A DNA stretch of 64,000 nt from Streptomyces sp. CB01580 (GTDB lineage: Bacteria > Actinomycetota > Actinomycetes > Streptomycetales > Streptomycetaceae). Every line of letters starts with the position of its first letter. The stretch's first letter is position 1. The position numbers were made by a program, and so were the translations under genes. Positions 38,883 to 45,621 of the stretch are shown here, one piece after another. The DNA lies in the NCBI RefSeq assembly GCF_001905795.1, contig NZ_LIXJ01000015.1, positions 4,455-68,454 on the forward strand, written 5' to 3'. The notes below the pieces were generated by a model that saw nothing but the letters and a program-made list of their open reading frames with translations, did no database searches and was not told where the DNA came from.

Positions 38883-40259
38883 ATGACCACTCCCCCGCCC
38901 CACGTCGAATCCGAAGCGCGCCACGGCCTGTCCGAGGCCCCGCGCGTCCCGTCCGAAGCGCCGCCCACCGTCGACGGCCTGGTGAGTGCCGCGCGCCGCA
39001 ATCTGCGGCGGGTCGTCCATGACCTCGGTCATCCGTCCTCTCCCCCGGCACCCCTTCTGGCGAAGGCGCCCAGGCGTTGGCAGCGGCTGCTGCCCCACGC
39101 GGGCGTCCTCGTCCTCTTCGCGATCCTCTTCTCGGTCACGATCAGGGTGCTGACCGACGACTACGGGGTGGACGGCGGGCTCACCGGATTCCTGGCCGTC
39201 GCCCAGGCGGGGCCGCTCCTGATGCTGGCGCACCGGCCGTTGCAGGCATGGTGGATCATCCTGCCCGCCGACGTCCTGGGGGCGCTGATCCTGCTCCAGG
39301 AGCCGCCCGCCTCGTTCGACGTCTGGCCGTGGCCTCCCCCCACCCTGCTCGGCCATCTCTTCCTGCTGCTGGCGGTGGCCCTGCGCGAACCCCTGCGGAC
39401 CGCGGCCTCGGTCTGGTCGGTGACGTCGGTGGCGGGCCTGGTGCTGCATCTGATCGCCCCGGGGCGCGACAACGGCAGCGCGGTGCTGCTGTCGATCCTC
39501 GGCGCGGTGTTCGCGGTGCTCGGCGCGGTGATTCGGGAACGGGGCGTCGCGCGGCAGCGGCTGGTCGAGCAGGAGATCATCAGCGAGGCGGAACGGGCGC
39601 GGCGGACCCTGCTGGAGGAACGCGCCCGGATCGCCCGCGAACTGCACGACGTGGTCGCGCACCACATGTCCGTGATCACGGTCCAGGCCGACTCCGCGCC
39701 CTACCGCGTCCAGGGGCTGTCCGAGGAGGCGCGCGAGGAGTTCGGCGCGATCGCGGCGAGCGCACGGGAGTCGCTGACGGAGATGCGGCGGCTGCTGGCG
39801 GTGCTGCGCAGTGACGGCACCGACGGCGAGCGGGCGCCGCAACCGGGGCTCGACCGGGTGCAGCAGCTGGTCGAGGCGACGGTACGGGCAGGGCTTCCGG
39901 TCGAACTGTCGCTGGCCGCCGTCCTGCCGGAGCTGCCGCAGGCGGTGGATCTGTCGGCGTACCGGATCGTGCAGGAGGCCCTGGCCAATATCGTGCGGCA
40001 CGCGCCCGGCGCGCGGACCCGGGTGTCGGTCACGTCCGACGGCGGGCACCTGACCGTCCTGGTGGTCAACGGCCCAGCGGGGCAGGCGGGTTCGCCGCTG
40101 GAGACCAACGGCACCGGGCACGGGCTGGTCGGCATGCGCGAACGCGTACGGTTGACCGGCGGCTCGCTGGACACCGGTCCGCTGCCCGACGGCGGTTACC
40201 GGGTAGCCGCCCGCCTGCCGCTGAAGCACTCGGGTGAGCTGACGCCCACCACACCCTGA
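38883..40259 (+). CDS. NarL-type sensor histidine kinase
   Basis: ATG 38883 starts a 458-residue protein. Four to six membrane helices lie at about 65-220 (HAGVLVLFAILFSVTI, AVLLSILGAVFAVLGAVI). The HisKA_3 box is ERARIARELHDVVAHHMS, with His phosphorylated in ELHDVV. The HATPase domain has AYRIVQEALANIVRHAPG (N box) and GTGHGLVGMRERV (G box). No extracytoplasmic sensor domain of size is present, so it may sense membrane state. It forms a pair with the regulator 19 bases downstream. Confidence 0.92.
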   Translation: MTTPPPHVESEARHGLSEAPRVPSEAPPTVDGLVSAARRNLRRVVHDLGHPSSPPAPLLAKAPRRWQRLLPHAGVLVLFAILFSVTIRVLTDDYGVDGGLTGFLAVAQAGPLLMLAHRPLQAWWIILPADVLGALILLQEPPASFDVWPWPPPTLLGHLFLLLAVALREPLRTAASVWSVTSVAGLVLHLIAPGRDNGSAVLLSILGAVFAVLGAVIRERGVARQRLVEQEIISEAERARRTLLEERARIARELHDVVAHHMSVITVQADSAPYRVQGLSEEAREEFGAIAASARESLTEMRRLLAVLRSDGTDGERAPQPGLDRVQQLVEATVRAGLPVELSLAAVLPELPQAVDLSAYRIVQEALANIVRHAPGARTRVSVTSDGGHLTVLVVNGPAGQAGSPLETNGTGHGLVGMRERVRLTGGSLDTGPLPDGGYRVAARLPLKHSGELTPTTP

Positions 40260-40278
40260 CTCCGCCCTCGGAGGAACC

Positions 40279-40962
40279 TTGACCATCCGCGTGATCATCG
40301 TCGACGACCAGGCCATGGTGCGAGCGGGGTTCGCGGCGCTGCTCGCGGCGCAGAGCGACATCGAGGTGGTCGGCGAGGCGCCGGACGGGCGCCGGGCCGT
40401 CGACGTCAGCCGGGAGGTGAGCCCGGACGTGGTCCTGATGGACGTCCGGATGCCCGAGATGGACGGCCTGGCGGCGGCCCGCGAGCTGCTGAACCCGCCC
40501 GCGGGGGTGGAGCACCGGCCGAAGGTGCTGATGCTCACCACGTTCGACGTGGACGACTACGTGTACGAGGCGCTGCGCGCCGGGGCGTCCGGGTTCCTGT
40601 TGAAGGACGCACCGCCCTCGGACCTGATCGCGGCGGTACGGGTGGTGGCGTCCGGCGAGGCGCTGCTCGCGCCGTCCGTGACGCGGCGCCTGATCGCGGA
40701 CTTCGCCCGGCAGGGCCCCTCCGGCGCGACCCGGAGCGGGCAGGCGCTGCGGCTGAAGGGGCTGACCCCGCGCGAGACGGAGGTGCTGGAGCTGATCGCG
40801 CGGGGGCTGTCCAACCAGGAGATCGCGGCACGGCTGGTGCTGGCCGAGCAGACGGTCAAGACCCACATCGGGCGCATCCTGGCCAAGCTGGACCTGCGGG
40901 ACCGCGCACAGGCGGTGATCTTCGCGTACGAGGCGGGGCTGGTGGTGCCGGGCGAGGCATGA
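40279..40962 (+). CDS. NarL/FixJ-family response regulator
   Basis: It starts at TTG 40279 after GGAGGAACC. The receiver domain has DD at residues 9-10, phosphorylation site Asp55 in VLMDVRMPEMDG and the conserved Lys in FLLKDAPP. The LuxR-type HTH is at about 160-215 (LTPRETEVLELIARGLSNQE, then QTVKTHIGRILAKL). It is the partner of the kinase directly upstream. The target genes are unknown. Confidence 0.95.
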   Translation: MTIRVIIVDDQAMVRAGFAALLAAQSDIEVVGEAPDGRRAVDVSREVSPDVVLMDVRMPEMDGLAAARELLNPPAGVEHRPKVLMLTTFDVDDYVYEALRAGASGFLLKDAPPSDLIAAVRVVASGEALLAPSVTRRLIADFARQGPSGATRSGQALRLKGLTPRETEVLELIARGLSNQEIAARLVLAEQTVKTHIGRILAKLDLRDRAQAVIFAYEAGLVVPGEA

Positions 40963-41069
40963 GGCCCCGGGGCCGGCGCGCCGGGCCGGGCTCCGGGGGC
41001 CCGGACCGACCACGGCTGTCCGGACCGGGTCCCGGGGTCCCCGGCCGCCCAGGGATTGCGGGACAGCCC

Positions 41070-41891
41070 TCAGCCCCAGGTGAGCGGGTCGAGATGGAGG
41101 TAGAAGCGCAGGCGGTCGTGGTCGAGGGTGATTCCGTACCGCTCGGCGAACGCCGCGTCCGCGGCCCGCGCCTCCTCCTCGTCGGCCCAGGTCTCCCGCG
41201 CGTTGGCGAGCAGCAGCGACAGGTCGGCGTAGCGGTCGGCCAGGCCGAGGCGGCCCAGATCGATGAAGCCCGACACGTCCAGGGTCCGGGGGTCGAGAAC
41301 GATGTTGGGCAGGCACAGGTCCCCGTGGCAGACGACCGTGTCGGCGGCCTCCTGCTCGCGCCGCAGGTCGGTCTGCGGGACGAGGCGGTCCAGCAACTCC
41401 GCTGCGGGCGTGCGCTGTTGCTCGACGGGCAGGAACTCCGGGTGCACCGCGCCACGGGCCACGACGTCGCGTGCCCGGGCGATCATCCCGTCGAGGTCCC
41501 GGCGGAACGGGCACCGCCGTGCGGGCATCGCGTGCAGCGCGCGGACCGCGTCCGCGATGCGGTCCCAGGCGGCCCGCAGCTCGGCGGCGGACAGCCGGTC
41601 GGCGGATACGCCGGGAACGGTGCTGGTCACCAGGCAGGCGCCCGCGTCGCCGGAGCGCCAGTCCAGCACCCGTGGCCCCGGAATGCCCTGGTCGCCCAGC
41701 CAGGCGATCCGGTCGCGCTCCGCTCCCAGGTCGGCCGCCTCCGCGACGGCCACGCACTTGGCGTACCGGCCGCCGTCCGCGCTGCGGAACACGCCCGCTC
41801 CCGATTCTCCGGTGTCGACGGGAAGCCAGTCGTCCTCGCCGCCGCCCGGCGTCTTCGGCAACAGGGTTCGGGGGCCGGGGACTTCGCTCAT
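41070..41891 (-). CDS. Aminoglycoside phosphotransferase family protein, APH(3'')-like
   Basis: ATG 41891 follows AAGGTGG and gives 273 residues. The kinase-like catalytic loop is VVCHGDLCLPNIVLD and the metal-binding motif is GFIDLGRLGLADRYADL, the pattern of APH(3'')/APH(3') enzymes. The N-lobe has GAGVFRSADGGRYAKCV. Such enzymes phosphorylate streptomycin or kanamycin-like drugs. In Streptomyces they can also be self-resistance or housekeeping relatives with other substrates. No aminoglycoside biosynthesis genes are nearby, so the substrate is uncertain. Confidence 0.8.
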   Translation of the reverse strand: MSEVPGPRTLLPKTPGGGEDDWLPVDTGESGAGVFRSADGGRYAKCVAVAEAADLGAERDRIAWLGDQGIPGPRVLDWRSGDAGACLVTSTVPGVSADRLSAAELRAAWDRIADAVRALHAMPARRCPFRRDLDGMIARARDVVARGAVHPEFLPVEQQRTPAAELLDRLVPQTDLRREQEAADTVVCHGDLCLPNIVLDPRTLDVSGFIDLGRLGLADRYADLSLLLANARETWADEEEARAADAAFAERYGITLDHDRLRFYLHLDPLTWG

Positions 41892-42014
41892 GCCGACCAC
41901 CTTAGGGCGGCCTCCCCGGCCCGCCCGGCCGAGCGGCTGCCCGGCCCGCCGTGCGCGGACCCGCCCCCCGGATCCCGAGCCCTCACCCGAGAGCTGTCCC
42001 GTTGGCCGGAGTGC

Positions 42015-42653
42015 TCAGCTCCTGCCTTTGGTCGCCGCGTAACTGACCATGAGGTTGCGGTAGTTCGGAATGTGCTCGGCGAGCAGGTTGCCCAGGCCCT
42101 CGATGTCGCGCCGCCAGTCGCGCTGGAGTTCGCAGGCGACGCCGAACCAGTTCATCAGCTGGGCTCCCGCGTGCGCCATGCGGATCAGGGCCGCGTCGCG
42201 CACCTGGCCGGTGAAGGTTCCCGAGGCGTCGGTCACCACGAAGACCTCGTAACCGGCCTCGAGCGCGGAGAGAACGGGGAAGGTCACGCAGACGTCCGTG
42301 ACGACACCGGAGACGATCAGCTGGCGGCGCCCGGTCTGCTCGACCGCCCGGACGAAGTCCTGGTTGTCCCAGGCGTTGATGTTCCCCGGCCGGGGGACGT
42401 ACGCGGCGTCGGGCAGGATCTCGCGCAGTTCCGAGACCAGCGGGCCGTTGGGCCCGTCCTCGAAGCTCGTGGTCAGCACCGACGGCAGGCCGAAGTACTT
42501 GGCGCAGTCCGCGAGCGCGAGGACGTTGTTCTTGAACCGGTCCGGCCCGAAGTCCTGGACGAGGGAGACCAGGCCGGTCTGATGGTCGATGAAGAGGGCG
42601 GCGGCATCGTCGATGGAGAGCCGCCTATAGGTGAAGCCGTTCTGGGCCGACAT
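42015..42653 (-). CDS. Isochorismatase-family cysteine hydrolase (YcaC-like)
   Basis: ATG 42653 starts a 212-residue protein. The pattern AALFIDHQTGLVSLVQDF gives the catalytic Asp near residue 23, Lys is in the middle, and the nucleophilic Cys lies in VSGVVTDVCVTFPVL. The C-terminal helix region has WFGVACELQRDWRRD. It resembles YcaC, an amidohydrolase-like octamer of unknown substrate. The ribosome site (CAGGAGTTGAG) is somewhat distant. Confidence 0.85.
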   Translation of the reverse strand: MSAQNGFTYRRLSIDDAAALFIDHQTGLVSLVQDFGPDRFKNNVLALADCAKYFGLPSVLTTSFEDGPNGPLVSELREILPDAAYVPRPGNINAWDNQDFVRAVEQTGRRQLIVSGVVTDVCVTFPVLSALEAGYEVFVVTDASGTFTGQVRDAALIRMAHAGAQLMNWFGVACELQRDWRRDIEGLGNLLAEHIPNYRNLMVSYAATKGRS

Positions 42654-42682
42654 GGGGGCACTCAACTCCTGGGGAGGTGACC

Positions 42683-42709
42683 GTGCCGCACGACGGCACC
42701 GTGCGGCAC
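42683..42709. terminator. Hairpin in the gap between isochorismatase and AKR genes
   Basis: GTGCCGCAC (42683-42691) pairs perfectly with GTGCGGCAC (42701-42709). It lies in the 305-base gap 42654-42958, which otherwise shows only GC-rich DNA without a gene, and may end the MerR-AKR transcript. Confidence 0.5.
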
Positions 42710-42958
42710 GGCCACTCACGGTTCGAGAAGCCCGGTCCGGGTCGGACCCGGTCCCGGGCACCTGGCGGTCTCGCTCGACGACCAGTAGAGGGCGCCGGTC
42801 GGCCCCCTGCAACCGGAGGACCGGCGCTCTCCGCCTCCGCCCGCGCCCACCGGGACGGGCCCCGCGCCCCGCCGACGCCCCGTGCGGGCCCCGCCGGAGC
42901 GGCCCCGGGGCCCTACCTTCCCGCCTGTGCGAACGGGCCTCGGGCCGTCCCGTACCGG

Positions 42959-43978
42959 CTACCGCTCGCGGGCCGTGGCCGTGTTGCTCATGTCCGGGTA
43001 GCGGTCGCCCGCCACCTGTCCGGCGATCGGCTCCAGCAGCGCCAGTTCCTGGTCCGTCAGTGTGATCCGGGTGGCTCCCACGTTCTCCAGCAGACGGCTG
43101 CTCCTGCGGGTGCCGGGGATCGGGACGACGCTCAGGCCGTGCACCTGGGCACGCTGCTGCACCCAGGCGAGGGCGATCTGCGCGGGCGTGGCCCCGTGCA
43201 CCTGGGCGATCTCGCGCACGGGCGCCAGCAGCGCGGCGTTCGCCTTCGCGTTGTTGCCGGTGAAGCGCGGCTGGTGCCGGCGGAAGTCGCCGTCCGGCAG
43301 GTCCTTGGCCGCGTCCGTGAACGCCCCGGTGAGGAACCCGCGACCGAGCGGCGAGTACGGCACGAGGGCCACCCCCAGCTCGACGGCGGCGGGCACGGCG
43401 CTGCGCTCCACGTCCCGGCTGAAGAGCGACCACTCCGACTGGAGTGCGGCGATCGGGTGCACCGCGTGCGCCTCGCGCAGCTCGGGCCCGGTGACCTCGC
43501 TCAGTCCGAGGTGCTTGACCTTGCCCTGCCGGACCAGTTCTGCCATCGCTCCGACGGACTCGGCCAGTGGGACGAGGGGATCGCGGCGGTGCATGTAGTA
43601 GAGGTCGATGACGTCGGTGCCGAGCCTGCGCAGGCTGTTCTCGACGGCCTGCCGGATGTACGCGGGGTCGTTGCGCACGCCCCGGTAGTTCGGGTCGTCG
43701 TCCCTCCGCTCGATGGCGAACTTCGTGGCGAGGGTGATCTCGTCCCGGTGCGCCGCGACGAACGGGGCCAGGAACTCCTCGTTGGCACCGCTCCCGTAGA
43801 CGTCGGCGGTGTCGAACAGCGTGACGCCCGCCCCCAGCGCCGTCTCCAGCGTCTCGCGCGCGGCAGCCAGGTCGGTGTCCCCGTAGAACTCACTCATCCC
43901 CATGCAGCCGAGTCCCTGCACGCCGACCCGCGGGCCGCCGTCGCCGAGCTCCACCGTGGCGATCTTGTCGTCAGTCAT
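42959..43978 (-). CDS. Aldo/keto reductase
   Basis: ATG 43978 overlaps the MerR stop. The 339-residue product has the AKR barrel with catalytic Asp and Tyr in FDTADVYGSGANEEFL, Lys in ITLATKFAIE and His near DLYYMHRRDP, plus the NADPH-site PIPGTRRSSRLLENV. It reduces aldehydes or ketones with NADPH. The MerR gene directly upstream probably controls it in response to the substrate or an electrophile. Confidence 0.92.
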   Translation of the reverse strand: MTDDKIATVELGDGGPRVGVQGLGCMGMSEFYGDTDLAAARETLETALGAGVTLFDTADVYGSGANEEFLAPFVAAHRDEITLATKFAIERRDDDPNYRGVRNDPAYIRQAVENSLRRLGTDVIDLYYMHRRDPLVPLAESVGAMAELVRQGKVKHLGLSEVTGPELREAHAVHPIAALQSEWSLFSRDVERSAVPAAVELGVALVPYSPLGRGFLTGAFTDAAKDLPDGDFRRHQPRFTGNNAKANAALLAPVREIAQVHGATPAQIALAWVQQRAQVHGLSVVPIPGTRRSSRLLENVGATRITLTDQELALLEPIAGQVAGDRYPDMSNTATARER

Positions 43979-44439
43979 CAGGCACAGGGCCTTTCCGGCG
44001 CCCGTCGGGCACCCGCGTAGAAATCGATCTTGTGGTCGAGGACGGCGAGCGTGTCCTGGAGTTCCGCGATCCGCGCCTTCACGTCGCGGCGGGTCGCCTC
44101 CAGCAGCTCCTGCCGTTCCTCGAAGGTGTGCTCGCCCTCGCGCAGCAGCTCCGCGTACCGGACCATGTCGGCGACCGGCATCCCGGTCAGTCGCAGCTTG
44201 CCGACGAACGCCAGCCAGTCCAGGTCCCGGTTGGTGAACCGGCGCTGCCCGGTGTGCGACCGGTCGACATGCGTCATCAGCCCGATCCGCTCGTACCAGC
44301 GCAGGGTGTGGGCGGTGAGCCCGGTGAAGGCGGCGACCTCGCCGATGGTGTAGCGGTCCTGCCCGTCGGGGCGCGGGTAGGCCTTGGGGGCCGACGCGCG
44401 GACGTCCGTCCTCGTGGAAGTGGTCTCCATCGCCGTCAT
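43978..44439 (-). CDS. MerR-family transcriptional regulator
   Basis: ATG 44439 (or ATG 44430) begins a 153-residue protein. The HTH has YTIGEVAAFTGLTAHTLRWY with the usual wing ERIGLMTHVDRSHTGQRRF, then WLAFVGKLRLTGMPVADMV. A coiled-coil helix follows, and a single Cys lies at the C-terminal end (ERPCA). Its stop overlaps the AKR start. A MerR-type promoter with a 19-base spacer lies directly upstream, so it probably autoregulates the two-gene operon. Confidence 0.9.
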   Translation of the reverse strand: MTAMETTSTRTDVRASAPKAYPRPDGQDRYTIGEVAAFTGLTAHTLRWYERIGLMTHVDRSHTGQRRFTNRDLDWLAFVGKLRLTGMPVADMVRYAELLREGEHTFEERQELLEATRRDVKARIAELQDTLAVLDHKIDFYAGARRAPERPCA

Positions 44440-44446
44440 GCCCTCC

Positions 44447-44477
44447 ACGCTAAAACCCTGGAGTGCACTCGAAGCAA
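44447..44477 (-). promoter_or_regulatory. MerR-type promoter with 19-base spacer and palindrome
   Basis: On the minus strand -35 TTGCTT (44477-44472) and -10 TAGCGT (44452-44447) are separated by exactly 19 bases, as for MerR-activated promoters. The spacer carries the perfect palindrome GAGTGCACTC (44461-44470). The -10 ends seven bases before ATG 44439, so the mRNA may be leaderless. Confidence 0.8.
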
Positions 44478-44616
44478 GCGCGGTACGGGGACGGGTTGCG
44501 GCGGCGGTGCGGGCCTGCTCCGGGCCGCCGCGGCCTTCCTTCCCCGCTTCCCTCGCCGGCGCCGGGGACCACGGCCCCGCACAGGCTCCGAACGCCCGCC
44601 CATTACGCTCGTAGGC

Positions 44617-45438
44617 ATGCAGAGCCTGGCGATGACCGACAACTGGCCCGTCCCCACCGCGGCGGCTGCCGTCGTACGAGCGGACGGCACCGTCGTCGGT
44701 ACGCACGGCCCGACCGCGCACCGCTTCCCGCTCGCCTCGGTCACCAAGCCGATCGCGGCGTACGCGGCGCTCGTGGCGTACGAGGAGGGCGCGGTCGAGC
44801 TGGACGAACCGGCCGGGCCCGAGGGGTCGACCGTACGGCACCTGCTCGCGCACACCAGCGGGCTCGCGTTCGACGAGCACCGGACCATGGCCGCGCCCGG
44901 CACACGCCGGCTCTACTCCAACGCGGGCTTCGAGGTGCTGGGCGACCACATCGCCAAGGCCGCCGACATCCCGTTCCCGGAGTACGTGCGCGAGGCGGTG
45001 CTGGAGCCGCTGAGGATGACATCGACGACGGTGGACGGCTCACCCGCGAAGGACGGCGTCTCGACCGTCGACGACCTCGTACGGTTCGCGGCGGAGCTCC
45101 AGGCGCCCCGGCTGCTCGACCCGCGCACGGTGCTGGACGCGCAGAGCGTGCAGCACCCCGGCCTGAAGGGCGTGCTGCCCGGCTACGGGCACCAGAACCC
45201 CAACGACTGGGGGCTCGGCTTCGAGATCCGGGCCCACAAGTCGCCGCACTGGACGGGTGGTTCGTCCTCGCCCGCGACCTTCGGGCACTTCGGGCAGTCC
45301 GGCACCTTCCTGTGGGTCGACCCGGTCGCGGGCGTGGCGTGCGTCGCCCTCACCGACCGGGCCTTCGGCCCGTGGGCGGTGGACGTGTGGCCGGCGTTCA
45401 CGGACGCGGTGCTCGCGGAGCTGCGTGCCGGTCGCTGA
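44617..45438 (+). CDS. Serine hydrolase, beta-lactamase/PBP-like
   Basis: ATG 44617 starts a 273-residue protein. The catalytic SxxK motif is LASVTKPIAAY, the YxN motif is in RLYSNAGFEVLGDH, and the third motif HxG is in GHFGQSGTFLW. This is the class C beta-lactamase/esterase family. No signal peptide is visible, so it is probably a cytoplasmic esterase rather than a drug-resistance enzyme. A -10-like TACGCT ends seven bases before ATG, suggesting a leaderless transcript. Confidence 0.87.
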   Translation: MQSLAMTDNWPVPTAAAAVVRADGTVVGTHGPTAHRFPLASVTKPIAAYAALVAYEEGAVELDEPAGPEGSTVRHLLAHTSGLAFDEHRTMAAPGTRRLYSNAGFEVLGDHIAKAADIPFPEYVREAVLEPLRMTSTTVDGSPAKDGVSTVDDLVRFAAELQAPRLLDPRTVLDAQSVQHPGLKGVLPGYGHQNPNDWGLGFEIRAHKSPHWTGGSSSPATFGHFGQSGTFLWVDPVAGVACVALTDRAFGPWAVDVWPAFTDAVLAELRAGR

Positions 45439-45621
45439 GGGACGGGCGATCTCCGGTGGCGGCGGTGTGGAGGCGGGCGGCACGGTCGTCGGCACGACTT
45501 TCCCGCCCGGCTCCGTCCTCGGCCTCGACCGGGCGAGGAGCCGGCCGTCTTCGAGTCCTTCACGGCCGTCACGGACCACCCGCACCGGAATAGTCGTGAA
45601 CCACTCCCGCTCGTGGATCGG

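Noticed and set aside
41070..41891. Acquired drug-resistance cassette
   Set aside because: The APH-like gene has the same codon bias as its neighbours and no mobile element beside it, so it is more likely a resident gene.
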